A stretch of 64,000 nt of DNA from Paenibacillus woosongensis (GCF_030122845.1 NZ_CP126084.1:2790001-2854000); one strand, 5' to 3'; shown: positions 8,165 through 16,746, counted from the stretch's first letter. The notes: generated from the letters alone by a model not told the origin. A program made the numbers and translations.

Positions 8165-9186
8165 GACGTGCGTCTGCCTTTCCTAGCAATGTAAACAAAG
8201 AACGGTACGCCGATGACCGCAGTCATTACCCCGACAGGAACTTCCTTCGGCATGGCGATGTAGCGCGATCCCAAATCGGCGGCAACCAGCAAAATAGCGC
8301 CGAGAACTGCGCAATAAGGCAATATCCAGCGAAAATCCGTACCGACCAGGTAACGGACGATATGTGGAATGATAATGCCCACGAACGCAATCGGTCCGGC
8401 TACGGCGACTGAACCGCCGGCCAGCAGTATTACCGCTAGCGCGCCGAACAACTTGATGTATGCCGTGCTTTGGCCGAGTCCCTGAGCGACATCATCGCCC
8501 ATGGCCAGCACATTTAAATGCCTGGACAGCAATAGCGAAATGATCATGCCCGCTAGCATATACGGCCATACCGCCTGCAATTGGGACATTTCCCGCCCCG
8601 CTACCGACCCGACAAGCCATACGAGAATCTGATCGAACATTTTGCCGTCTGTCAGCATCAAACCCTGAGTCAGCGAAGCAAAAAATGCCGACATCGATGC
8701 CCCGGCAAGTGTGATCTTGACCGGCGACATGCCGTCCCTGCCCATGCTCCCCAGCAGAAAGACGATTCCCCCGCTAATGGCGGCTCCAATCAGCGCTACC
8801 CACGTAAAAGCGTGCATCCCGGACACCCCTAGCCATGCCGAAGCCAGCATAATGAAAAATGCAGCTCCCGAGTTAACGCCAAGCGTGCTTGGGGAAGCGA
8901 TCGGATTTCGCGTCATCACCTGCATGACCGCTCCGGCCACCGCCAGGCAGGCTCCTACCGAAGCCGCGATCAGCGCTCTGGGTATCCTCGTAGTGAGAAT
9001 CACCAAATGTTCATTGCTTCCATTAAAGTGAGTAAGCGATTCCCATACTGTGCTTAGCGGGATATCCGTTACCCCAAATGCGATGCTTGCTATCATTATC
9101 GCTCCCAGAGCGATGAGTGATGCGATCATATATACGACTCTCATCATTTTCCACGCTTCCAACTTAATCTCTGCGAAAAATCTCAC
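8161..9186 (-). CDS. FecCD-type iron-siderophore ABC permease, first gene of the operon
   Basis: The second FecCD permease (341 residues from GTG 9186) carries ILTTRIPRALIAASVGACLA and AFVGIIIPHIVRYLVG, the ATPase-contact loop. The start is uncertain. GTG at 9186 has only a weak GAG site, while an ATG pair 13 codons in (about 9147) is preceded by GGAAG and would place the start just before the first membrane helix. It is transcribed away from the substrate-binding protein gene. A Fur box centred at 9244 lies directly upstream and should repress it when iron is plentiful. Confidence 0.9.
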   Translation of the reverse strand: MRFFAEIKLEAWKMMRVVYMIASLIALGAIMIASIAFGVTDIPLSTVWESLTHFNGSNEHLVILTTRIPRALIAASVGACLAVAGAVMQVMTRNPIASPSTLGVNSGAAFFIMLASAWLGVSGMHAFTWVALIGAAISGGIVFLLGSMGRDGMSPVKITLAGASMSAFFASLTQGLMLTDGKMFDQILVWLVGSVAGREMSQLQAVWPYMLAGMIISLLLSRHLNVLAMGDDVAQGLGQSTAYIKLFGALAVILLAGGSVAVAGPIAFVGIIIPHIVRYLVGTDFRWILPYCAVLGAILLVAADLGSRYIAMPKEVPVGVMTAVIGVPFFVYIARKGRRTS

Positions 9187-9236
9187 ATGAACTCTTTATG
9201 AATTTTAGATGAAGCAGCCGGTAATGTCAATGAATA

Positions 9237-9251
9237 TGAGAATCATTCTCA
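9237..9251. promoter_or_regulatory. Fur box upstream of the permease operon
   Basis: TGAGAATCATTCTCA is a perfect 7-1-7 inverted repeat matching the Bacillus Fur consensus. It lies about 50 bases from the GTG start of the first permease gene and just outside the forward promoter. Confidence 0.88.
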
Positions 9252-9259
9252 GATTTTTA

Positions 9260-9288
9260 TTGACAGCAATTGTCCTGTCGATTATAGT
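9260..9288 (+). promoter_or_regulatory. SigA-type promoter for the siderophore-binding protein gene
   Basis: TTGACA (9260-9265), a 17-base spacer and TATAGT (9283-9288). Fur boxes lie on both sides, so Fur binding should block polymerase. The reverse strand also has a TATAAT in the same spot, suggesting overlapping divergent promoters. Confidence 0.8.
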
Positions 9289-9305
9289 TTGATAGTGTCA
9301 GTGAT

Positions 9306-9320
9306 TGATAATGATTCTCA
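9306..9320. promoter_or_regulatory. Fur box downstream of the forward promoter
   Basis: TGATAATGATTCTCA is a 7-1-7 Fur site with one imperfect pair. It lies where transcription should start for the binding-protein gene, so it would act as a roadblock operator. Confidence 0.85.
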
Positions 9321-9359
9321 GACAGAGACACTACATCATATTAGGGGGAAGCAGTATTC

Positions 9360-10388
9360 ATGTTCGTACACAAAACAAATCATAAACTGAGCCATACCTT
9401 CAAAATAACCGCGCTCCTGTTGGCACTGTTCCTGGTGCTCACCGCATGCGGCAGCAAGGATTCGGCGGGTGGAAACAACCAGCCTGCTGCGGCTAATAAC
9501 TCGCAAACTGAAAATGCTTCTACTGGCAGCAACGATCAAACTCGCGTAGTGAAGCATGCTATGGGTGAAACCGAAATCAAAGGCACGCCGCAAAAGGTGG
9601 TCATCCTGACCAATGAAGGAACCGAAGCCCTGCTCGCGCTGGGGGTCAAGCCTATAGGCGCCGTTCGATCCTGGACGGGAGATCCTTGGTATGACCACAT
9701 TAAAGACGAGATGGAAGGCGTAACTGTAGTCGGCGAGGAAAGCCAGCCGAACCTGGAGCTGATCGCCGGTCTGCAGCCCGATCTGATTATCGGAAACAAA
9801 ATGCGCCAGGAGAAAGTCTACGAGCAGTTGAAAGCGATCGCTCCGACCGTCATGGCCGAGGATCTGCGCGGCGAATGGAAAATCAACTTCAAGCTATATG
9901 CTGAAGCGCTTGGCAAATCTGCAGAAGGTGATGAACTGATGGCCGCATTCGATGCGCGAATCGAGGACTTTAAAGTGAAAGCCGGCGACAAAGTGAACGA
10001 AACCGTATCCGTTGTTCGTTTCATGGCAGGTAAAACTCGCGTCTATCATACCAATACGTTCTCCGGCATTATCTTTGACCAGATCGGTCTGGCACGCACG
10101 GAAATGACGAAGAACGCGAAGGACACCTTCGTCGATGAAATTACTAAGGAGCGTCTGCCGGAAGCCGATGCGGACCGCCTCTTCTACTTCACATATGAGA
10201 CCGGAGACGATAAAGCAAATGCAACCGAGCAGGAATGGACGAATGATCCATTGTGGAAGAGCCTTAACGCAGTGAAGAACGGACGCGCCTATAAAGTAAG
10301 CGATGCGATTTGGAACACGGCTGGCGGCATTAAAGCAGCCAACCTGATGCTCGATGAGCTTTATCAAATCTATGAGATTCAGGAGTAA
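9360..10388 (+). CDS. Iron-siderophore ABC transporter substrate-binding lipoprotein
   Basis: The lipoprotein captures ferric siderophore outside the membrane and hands it to the divergent permease pair. A basic N-terminus and hydrophobic core are followed by the lipobox LTAC, with Cys30 as the lipid-anchored residue, then a Gly/Asn/Ala-rich linker. The mature part is a class III (TroA/FepB-like) binding fold, with KVVILTNEGTEALLALGVKP and NLELIAGLQPDLIIGNKMR at the expected places. Length, 342 residues, is normal. AGGGGG precedes ATG 9360. A strong terminator follows and two Fur boxes precede it. Confidence 0.93.
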   Translation: MFVHKTNHKLSHTFKITALLLALFLVLTACGSKDSAGGNNQPAAANNSQTENASTGSNDQTRVVKHAMGETEIKGTPQKVVILTNEGTEALLALGVKPIGAVRSWTGDPWYDHIKDEMEGVTVVGEESQPNLELIAGLQPDLIIGNKMRQEKVYEQLKAIAPTVMAEDLRGEWKINFKLYAEALGKSAEGDELMAAFDARIEDFKVKAGDKVNETVSVVRFMAGKTRVYHTNTFSGIIFDQIGLARTEMTKNAKDTFVDEITKERLPEADADRLFYFTYETGDDKANATEQEWTNDPLWKSLNAVKNGRAYKVSDAIWNTAGGIKAANLMLDELYQIYEIQE

Positions 10389-10403
10389 GCGATAAACGAT
10401 ACA

Positions 10404-10431
10404 AAAAAGAGACCGGTGACGGTCTCTTTTT
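10404..10431. terminator. Bidirectional intrinsic terminator
   Basis: AAAAAGAGACCG pairs perfectly with CGGTCTCTTTTT around a four-base loop. It sits between the convergent binding-protein gene and the phosphoesterase gene and serves both strands. Confidence 0.92.
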
Positions 10432-10434
10432 GTT

Positions 10435-11538
10435 TCATTCCGTAAAAGTAACATGAATCTGTACAATTTCAGACCGGCTGCCAAGACGAATCGGCGGGCC
10501 CCAGAAGCCGAAGCCGGAAGTTACGATAGAATGCAAGCTTTCCTTCTGCAAGTAACCCCAATCGTTCTCGAATAACATGCCGGTAATGAGATGCGCCGGC
10601 GCAATCTGTCCGCGATGTGTATGACCTGACAGCATCAGGTCGATCCCCTCCTGCTGGGCGATATCGAGGTCATAAGGCTGGTGATCCAGCAGGATCAGCG
10701 GTTTGGACGCATCCAGTCCTTGGACAAGCTCGCTAAGCGGAGCACGTTCCCGGTCAATCCTGTCCTTGCGTCCGATCAGCGTAAAGCTATCATCGATTGT
10801 AACGGCCTCATCGTAAAGAATACTCATGTTCCCCTGTTCGAGGACATCGATCAAGTGCTCCATTTGCCCGCTGTAGCGGTCATGATTGCCCAAGGTGGCA
10901 TAGACGCCGTAACGGGCGGAGATGCCGCTTAGAATTTTATCGATCCCCTTCTGCTCGTATGGACGAAGATCGTCATCCACGATATCCCCCGGGAATAAGA
11001 CGATGTCTGGCTTCAGAGCGTTGATCCGCTCCACTAGCCGGATCGCATGCTGCTTTCCGGATAACACCCCGAAATGCATATCTGCCGCCATGACGATATT
11101 CAATTCCGGAGCAGCCGGACTAGCCTTCAGAATGTCCACGCGGTATTCCCGGACAACGGGACTATAGGCGTTAAAACTGCCGTAACCGATAGTAGCCAGC
11201 AGTATAATCAGCACAAGGGCTCCTGCCCCCTTCTTCGCTGTGGAACGCGGCAGTTTCGTCAGCCGGAGCAGCCACAAGCTGACATGAACGACAGGCAGTA
11301 CGAGCAGCAGTACGCAAAATACGGCCATCCAGTATGCGCCGAGAATCTGGAACAGCACGAGCCCCTCTCCGATCCTTCCTAGCAGAAAAGAAACGGCCAG
11401 CAGCACAACAACTCCTATGTAGACGTACTTGAACCAGGTGGGGGTGCCTTCCTTCAGCCAACCCCAGCAGCTTCGGCCGATATAAAAGACTAACAGGCCA
11501 TAAACAAGCAATGCAATGATGCCAAATACAACAAACAT
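10435..11538 (-). CDS. Membrane-anchored metallophosphoesterase (YkuE/YaeI-like)
   Basis: A 367-residue protein with about four N-terminal membrane helices, then a calcineurin-like phosphoesterase domain. Metal-ligand motifs are in order: ADMHFG (D-x-H, about 152), PGDIVDDD (GD-x), TLGNHDR (GNHD), LDHQP and SGHTHRGQ. This set is typical of the YkuE/YaeI/UDP-diacylglucosamine-hydrolase-like group, which act on lipid- or nucleotide-linked phosphoesters. The substrate is unknown here. It lies 48 bases after the small membrane gene of the radical SAM cassette in the same direction and may be its last member; that is inference. Confidence 0.88.
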   Translation of the reverse strand: MFVVFGIIALLVYGLLVFYIGRSCWGWLKEGTPTWFKYVYIGVVVLLAVSFLLGRIGEGLVLFQILGAYWMAVFCVLLLVLPVVHVSLWLLRLTKLPRSTAKKGAGALVLIILLATIGYGSFNAYSPVVREYRVDILKASPAAPELNIVMAADMHFGVLSGKQHAIRLVERINALKPDIVLFPGDIVDDDLRPYEQKGIDKILSGISARYGVYATLGNHDRYSGQMEHLIDVLEQGNMSILYDEAVTIDDSFTLIGRKDRIDRERAPLSELVQGLDASKPLILLDHQPYDLDIAQQEGIDLMLSGHTHRGQIAPAHLITGMLFENDWGYLQKESLHSIVTSGFGFWGPPIRLGSRSEIVQIHVTFTE

Positions 11539-11586
11539 TTTAATCTCCCTTCATTTCTATCGCTATTATAGCGTATCTGCGGGAAA

Positions 11587-11988
11587 TTAAAAATTCGCCA
11601 TGACGACGCCAAAGCAAGCCGCATTCAGCAGAAATGTAACAGCTCCGCCAATCAACAATCCCTGTCCGATGCCAACCCGTTTTTTCGCAAAAGCCACCAC
11701 CGCAGCAGGGATTAAATATACGATCTGGGCTATGCCAATAAAGAAATAGGATAGGGGTATAAAAATGAGCAAAAGATGAAGCAGCGCCAGAATTCCGATC
11801 CCTTTGAATACCTCGGTAGTATGGTTACGTTTCGGCGGTTCATGCAGCGGTTCCCTGGGTAGCTCCAGCAGCGTCTCATGAGACGGCTCCTGCATCTGTT
11901 CCTGTCTCGGGTCTTGCTCCCCCGCCGTCATCTTTTCTTGAGGTTGGACTAACTCAGGCTTCTCCCGCTCGTTTGGGCCATCGCTCAT
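11587..11988 (-). CDS. Small membrane protein of unknown function, linked to the radical SAM gene
   Basis: The 133-residue protein has two parts. Residues 1-60 are hydrophilic, rich in Pro, Glu and Gln and probably disordered. Residues 62-133 form two or three hydrophobic helices (GILALLHLLLIFIPLSYFF, then IVYLIPAAVVAFAKK, then LLIGGAVTFLLNAACFG). I do not recognise the family. Its ATG overlaps the TGA of the radical SAM gene (ATGA at 11985-11988), implying coupled translation. It could be a membrane partner or dock for the radical SAM enzyme, but no catalytic residue is visible. Confidence 0.8.
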   Translation of the reverse strand: MSDGPNEREKPELVQPQEKMTAGEQDPRQEQMQEPSHETLLELPREPLHEPPKRNHTTEVFKGIGILALLHLLLIFIPLSYFFIGIAQIVYLIPAAVVAFAKKRVGIGQGLLIGGAVTFLLNAACFGVVMANF

Positions 11989-13400
11989 CCTCTTCTTCCC
12001 TCCATTTCAGCTTTTATCTCCTTTAGGCGCTCTTCCAGGTCACCCCGGTAAAAAATGTTGTACGTATCAAAAGGAATAATTCTTCCGTCCGGATGAACGA
12101 TATGCACGCAGGACTTCTTGACGGAGCGCACGTCGAAATGATACGGATCGAGGAATTGCATAATGATGACGCGGAACACATTGTCATAGCTTATCGACTC
12201 GGGAACCTGCACAAACGGCAGGCAGCAGAGCAAGCTTTTCAATGACATGGCTGACGATTCCGGCGAATGGTTGGTGGAGAACAGCTCGAATATATGCTCC
12301 CTCAAACCTTGATCCTGCTCGAACACGATCGTATTGCGGCCGCCCTCCAGCAAAATCTGCGGATCAACCATACGAGTGAGAGGTATGACCCCGTCATTTA
12401 GTTTCAAGGCATAACCCATCGCCAGGCTGTCCGGATGGCAGGGCACTGGAATCATGTCTTCGGCCTCGAACACACCGGACTGATCGATAATCGACTGCCT
12501 GACCTCGCTTAGCGTCAGCCGATCCTTGGCGGGATCGAAATCCTCCGTCCGGCCTGCCGCCTGGATCGGCTGGAACGTAACACCGCGCACCGCCCGCTGC
12601 TTAAGGCCGTATTGGATAATATCGCCAATTTCGTGATCGTTTAGCCCTTTTTTCAACGTGACTACAAGGGTCGTGGAAATATTGAATTCATTCAAGTGCG
12701 CGATCGCCTTCTCGCGGATTTGCCGCAGATCGGCGCCACGCAGCTCCTGCAGCACCTCTCGTTCAAAGCTGTCGAATTGCAAGTACAGCTCGAAGCCCGG
12801 CAAATAGTCCGCCAATCGCTTCACGAACTCCCGATCCTGCGCGATGCGGATGCCGTTCGTATTCACCATCAAATGCTTAATCGGCTTGCGCTTGGCCATA
12901 TCGAGAATTTCGAAAAACTGCGGATGGATCGTCGGCTCACCCCCGCTGATCTGTACGATGTCCGGCTCGCCTTCATTGCGCACAACGGCGTCCAGCATTC
13001 GCTCAACTTCCTCCAGGGAGCGCCACAGCTTCTTGTCCGGAGAGGAATCGGCATAGCAGATCGGGCATTTCAAATTGCATTGATCGATGATTTCCACGAT
13101 GGACAGGCAGCTGTGCTGCTCGTGATCGGGGCATAATCCGCAATCGTATGGACAGCCATAACGAATGGGCGTATTCCAGTGCTGCGGCATCTCCGAAGGC
13201 TTGATGAACTCGCGGCAGCGTTTATAATACTCGACGTCGGTTGAGATGAGCACTTTTTCCCGCCCGTGCTCGAAGCAGTACTTCGACAGGTAGACGCAAT
13301 CGTTTTCAATAATGACCTTCGCTTCCACCTTCTTCAGGCATTTCGAGCAGATGCTGTTCGTGAGCTCGTAGAATAAATACGGTCGATTTTTCGTCGTCAT
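11985..13400 (-). CDS. Radical SAM enzyme of the MJ0619/Tes-like subfamily
   Basis: The 471-residue protein has the radical SAM cluster motif C108-x3-C112-x2-C115 (CNLKCPIC), followed by SGGEP (153-157). Before it is a characteristic Cys-rich head: SICSKC (18-21), C35, C42, then GCPYDCGLCPDHEQHSC (82-98). This head with CGLC-x-x-H is the signature of the subfamily containing archaeal MJ0619 (pterin methylation) and tetraether lipid synthase Tes. The C-terminal half has further cysteines (LLCCLP) that could bind extra Fe-S clusters. Both neighbours overlap it by four bases, and the upstream partner is an Lgt paralogue, so a lipid-directed radical reaction is plausible but unproven. Confidence 0.9.
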   Translation of the reverse strand: MTTKNRPYLFYELTNSICSKCLKKVEAKVIIENDCVYLSKYCFEHGREKVLISTDVEYYKRCREFIKPSEMPQHWNTPIRYGCPYDCGLCPDHEQHSCLSIVEIIDQCNLKCPICYADSSPDKKLWRSLEEVERMLDAVVRNEGEPDIVQISGGEPTIHPQFFEILDMAKRKPIKHLMVNTNGIRIAQDREFVKRLADYLPGFELYLQFDSFEREVLQELRGADLRQIREKAIAHLNEFNISTTLVVTLKKGLNDHEIGDIIQYGLKQRAVRGVTFQPIQAAGRTEDFDPAKDRLTLSEVRQSIIDQSGVFEAEDMIPVPCHPDSLAMGYALKLNDGVIPLTRMVDPQILLEGGRNTIVFEQDQGLREHIFELFSTNHSPESSAMSLKSLLCCLPFVQVPESISYDNVFRVIIMQFLDPYHFDVRSVKKSCVHIVHPDGRIIPFDTYNIFYRGDLEERLKEIKAEMEGRRG

Positions 13401-14176
13401 GAGGCATGGCTCCCTTTCAGAATATTCGCATTACGGCTAACCGCGAACATGCGATACGCAAAATACATCATACCGAGCACACAGGCGAGCTGGATATTAT
13501 TCAGTCCGAAATAAGGATGCGGTGTCGGCTTAATAAAGTCAATGGCGAAGCGGAACGTTAAATACCCGAACATGAACCATATGTAGATCAGACCATTGGG
13601 CAGCTCTTGCCTGCGCGCAGCGCTTGTCTTCTTCGCCCCAAACAGCGCAAAGGCCAGAATAAGCAGAAATCCGATTTCATACAATTGTGTCGGATGCCTC
13701 AATACTCCGTCCCCGTAGTCGAAACCCGTAATCCAGGTCGTTGGCGTGCCATGCGTATGATCATCCAGCCCGGTCAAGAAACAGCCGATCCGCCCGATCG
13801 CCATCGCGATGATCAGGGGAAATGCAAACTCGTCCCCGGTCGAACGCGTAATGCCTACCAGTTTCTTGGTCAGCTCGACACCAATCAATCCACCCAGCAG
13901 TCCGCCGACGATCGTCTTGCCTCCGAACAGCTCTCTCCAGTGTTCCGAAATGGACAGCAGCCATGCCGGATTCTCCAGCCAAAAGAGCAGCTTGGAGCCC
14001 AGGGAAGCGCCGAGCGCCGCGCCGACGATCAGCCAGAACATGTTGACCGTTGAGATGTCGCTTTTTTTGCGCCGCCAAACGTAGATCCGGAAGCCGATGA
14101 AATAGGCGAGCGATTCAAACAAGAAATGAGGGTGAATCCGCAATCCGCCGATATGTATGTAGACGGGAAACTCCAA
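13397..14176 (-). CDS. Divergent paralogue of prolipoprotein diacylglyceryl transferase (Lgt fold)
   Basis: A 259-residue polytopic membrane protein with the Lgt layout, including GRIG (128-131) and HPTQLYE (161-167). It departs from Lgt where activity resides. The usual H-G-G-L motif (His103 in E. coli) reads IVGGLL, and the usual G-R-x-G-N-F-x-N-G-E reads GRIGCFLTGLDD, losing the Asn-Gly-Glu. It probably binds phosphatidylglycerol-like lipid but may not act on lipoproteins. TTG at 14176 was chosen because AGGAGGT lies six bases upstream; an in-frame ATG at 14212 lacks such a site. Its stop overlaps the radical SAM start. Confidence 0.85.
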   Translation of the reverse strand: MEFPVYIHIGGLRIHPHFLFESLAYFIGFRIYVWRRKKSDISTVNMFWLIVGAALGASLGSKLLFWLENPAWLLSISEHWRELFGGKTIVGGLLGGLIGVELTKKLVGITRSTGDEFAFPLIIAMAIGRIGCFLTGLDDHTHGTPTTWITGFDYGDGVLRHPTQLYEIGFLLILAFALFGAKKTSAARRQELPNGLIYIWFMFGYLTFRFAIDFIKPTPHPYFGLNNIQLACVLGMMYFAYRMFAVSRNANILKGSHAS

Positions 14177-14288
14177 TAGTCCACCTCCTGCTCCTCGAAA
14201 GATATGAACCAATCTAGTGAATGGATATTTTTAGGAGCTGCTTCTATTATACACATCTTACCAAACCGGGAGAAAAATAAAAAAGAAA

Positions 14289-14307
14289 AACCGCTGAATT
14301 AGCGGTT
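14289..14307 (-). terminator. Terminator of the rha-lut operon
   Basis: AACCGCT (14289-14295) pairs with AGCGGTT (14301-14307). Read on the minus strand it runs into TTTTTCTTTTTTATTTTTC. It lies about 105 bases after lutC. Confidence 0.85.
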
Positions 14308-14413
14308 CTATGACAGTCGTTTTCTAGTTATTCTCTATTAAAATTTTCAAATCTCGTATTCTGCTAATTCTCCTCGGCTTCGCTGCGATATTCCATATTT
14401 CTCTGCGCGGTGC

Positions 14414-15151
14414 TCACCCAATAATCAAGGCATACACGATTCCCGTGCCATGCACGCCAATCGTCAGATCATTCTCGATATCCGAAGAACGGCTCGGCCC
14501 TGAAATGAAATGAATACCGGCGGGCAGCCGACCTTGGCCTAGCTCATCGAACTCAGGCAGGATCTCTCCCAGTCTCGTCTTTAACCGTTCAGCGGGAATG
14601 AGGATCATAAGCACCGTTGGCAGCAGGCTTACGGAACGCCCTTTATGCGGAGAGGACAAAACGGCCACAGAGCCCGTGTAAGCGACAGCGTAATCGGCCA
14701 TGACAACTCCGATGTCGGCTTCGGCGGCACGCGCTTTCCAGAAGTCAGGCCCGGAACCATCGGAATTCCAAGCGGATACCTGCGCTTGCGCGAGCTTCGC
14801 TTCTAGGCCGAGCTGCTCCAATGCGGATTCCTGCTGCCTGACGATGGTTTTTGCGTCGAGCTCGCGGGCTTTGGCCGCGATAAAGTCGCTGGCCTCCTCC
14901 ATCGAATCCAACCGCTCGACATGCCCGCCGACACTCAGGAAATTTTGCGTGAACCGCTCGATGCGTTCCTGCTCGTTCCATTCGAACGTACGCCAGAAGT
15001 CCGGTGCCCCACGGAAGGGCTGCGCTGGCCTCTCCGTCATTCGCGGCCGGTTGAGCCGCTGGGCGATGCGGTTCATGAATTGCTCCTGCTTTGCTCTTGA
15101 CTGTGCTTCCATCCTGACAAGCCATTCATCCTGCGTGTGCGAACTGCTCAA
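14414..15151 (-). CDS. lutC: LutC, LUD-domain subunit of L-lactate oxidation complex
   Basis: The 245-residue protein is the LUD-domain subunit of the LutABC system, which oxidises L-lactate to pyruvate in bacilli. The LUD pattern is visible in VGVVMADYAVAYTGSVAVLS-like sequence near 150-170 and in the ending IHFISGPSRSSDIENDLTIG followed by VHGTGIVYALI. LutC has no Fe-S motif of its own. Its start overlaps the lutB stop by four bases, the typical tight lut order A-B-C. Here it closes an operon that begins with rhamnose catabolism, so its lactate may come from lactaldehyde. Confidence 0.95.
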   Translation of the reverse strand: MSSSHTQDEWLVRMEAQSRAKQEQFMNRIAQRLNRPRMTERPAQPFRGAPDFWRTFEWNEQERIERFTQNFLSVGGHVERLDSMEEASDFIAAKARELDAKTIVRQQESALEQLGLEAKLAQAQVSAWNSDGSGPDFWKARAAEADIGVVMADYAVAYTGSVAVLSSPHKGRSVSLLPTVLMILIPAERLKTRLGEILPEFDELGQGRLPAGIHFISGPSRSSDIENDLTIGVHGTGIVYALIIG

Positions 15152-16746
15152 TTCTGATCCCCTCCCTGCTGCCGCTGCCGGATGATGCGCTCCATCCGCT
15201 CACGGATCGCCGAATCCACCGAACGGGCGGCTGCGCTATCCGCGGCTGTTCTCAAGCCGTCACCTTCAGCCTCTTTCTGCCCATGATCCGCTGGGTGGGG
15301 GTCACTCCATCCGCCCATTTCCTGCAGCTCATGCTCCAATTCAGCCCAGCGCTGCCGGAAGGTCCGCTTGGCGACAGATGGTGCGATACGATAGCTGTTC
15401 CAGCCCTTTAACGGCCCAAGCTTTAGCGGAATGCCGCCATCACGGACGATCGCCTTTTGGCCGATTTGTGCCGCCCTGACGGCGGCGGCAAACCGTTTGG
15501 AATTGGCGGCAACCGCGGCGAAGCCCTTCATACCAGCCGTCTCCAGTTTATTCCCCTGCCCCTGCTCCACCTTGCGCCGCCGCAAGGAGACCAGCATGTC
15601 ATGCAGCGGTATTTTCACCGGACAAGCCTCGTAACAGGCCCCGCACAGACTCGATGCGCTGGCGATATCATTCCACTCGCTGACGTTACCGTTCAAGGCT
15701 GGGGTCAGCACGGCGCCGATCGGGCCGCTGTACGTGCCGCCGTATGCATGGCCGCCGATGTGGCGGTAGACGGGACAGGCGTTCAGGCAGGCGCCGCAGC
15801 GGATGCAGTTCAGCAGCTCCTGGAACTCCGGATCTCCAAGCTGCAAGGAACGCCCGTTATCGACGATAATGATATGCATTTCATCCGGGCCGTCCGCATC
15901 CTGCGTCCGCCGCGGACCGGAAATGCATGACATGTACATCGTCAGCTTCTGTCCCGTCGCCGAACGCGGCAGCAGCGTCGCCATCACTTCCAAATCCGCA
16001 AAGGACGGAATAATCCGCTCCATGCCCATAAACGTAATTTGCGTCTTGGGAACCGTAGACACCATACGCGCGTTGCCTTCGTTTTCGAAGAGCACCATCG
16101 AGCCCGTCTCCGCGATGGCAAAGTTGCAGCCGGTAATGCCTAGATCGGCTTCCAGGAACTTCTCGCGCAGCTTTTTGCGAACGAATCCGGCCAGCACGGT
16201 CGTATCGGCAGCCAGCGGCTCGCCAGCCTCCTTCGAGAGGAGCTCGGCAATTTGGTACCGGTTTTTATGAATCGCAGGAATAACGATATGGGAAGGCCCT
16301 TCTCCAGCCAGCTGGATAATATATTCGCCCAAATCCGTCTCGATCGCGTCGATGCCTTCTCCGGCCAGCGCCTCGTTCAAATGCAGCTCTTCGGTAACCA
16401 TAGACTTTGATTTCACTACGCTTTTCGCCTGCTTTTGCCTGGCGATCTCCAAAGAGATCTGCACAGCCTCTGCGGAGTTATCCGCAAAATGAATATGCAC
16501 CCCGTTACTGCGGGCGTTATCCACGAACAAGTTCAAATAATAGTCCAGGTGAGCGATCGTATGCAGCCGGATCTCACGGCCTCTTTCGCGCCACGCTTCC
16601 CAATTGCTGAGCTCTTCGGCGGCGCTTAGCTTGCCGTTTTTGAGCCGCTCCGTCGTAAAACGAACCGCTTTGCGCAGAAAATCATCGTTCAACGCCAGTT
16701 CGGCTCTCTTCTTCACGTCGACCGCCATCGGATTCGTCGTAGTCAT
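15148..16746 (-). CDS. lutB: LutB, iron-sulfur LUD subunit of L-lactate oxidation complex
   Basis: This 532-residue protein has an N-terminal LUD domain (ETGSMVLFENEGNARMVS near 215) and a C-terminal ferredoxin-like domain with two 4Fe-4S motifs, CIRCGACLNACPVYRHIGG near 317 and CGACYEACPVKIP near 369. It carries electrons during L-lactate to pyruvate oxidation with LutA and LutC. The last 60 residues are rich in Ala, Asp and Arg and less conserved. ATG at 16746 overlaps the lutA stop by four bases. This is the usual arrangement; what is unusual is the linkage to rhamnose genes upstream. Confidence 0.95.
   Translation of the reverse strand: MTTTNPMAVDVKKRAELALNDDFLRKAVRFTTERLKNGKLSAAEELSNWEAWRERGREIRLHTIAHLDYYLNLFVDNARSNGVHIHFADNSAEAVQISLEIARQKQAKSVVKSKSMVTEELHLNEALAGEGIDAIETDLGEYIIQLAGEGPSHIVIPAIHKNRYQIAELLSKEAGEPLAADTTVLAGFVRKKLREKFLEADLGITGCNFAIAETGSMVLFENEGNARMVSTVPKTQITFMGMERIIPSFADLEVMATLLPRSATGQKLTMYMSCISGPRRTQDADGPDEMHIIIVDNGRSLQLGDPEFQELLNCIRCGACLNACPVYRHIGGHAYGGTYSGPIGAVLTPALNGNVSEWNDIASASSLCGACYEACPVKIPLHDMLVSLRRRKVEQGQGNKLETAGMKGFAAVAANSKRFAAAVRAAQIGQKAIVRDGGIPLKLGPLKGWNSYRIAPSVAKRTFRQRWAELEHELQEMGGWSDPHPADHGQKEAEGDGLRTAADSAAARSVDSAIRERMERIIRQRQQGGDQN

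Noticed and set aside
10404-10431. Short CRISPR-like or repeated palindromes between genes across the window
   Set aside because: The hairpins seen here and elsewhere differ in sequence and each sits just after a gene with a U-tract, so they are ordinary terminators and not a repeat family.
9894-10484. Long minus-strand frame of 196 codons
   Set aside because: It is antisense to the siderophore-binding protein gene, and its sequence has the Cys/His/Phe-rich look of a shadow frame.
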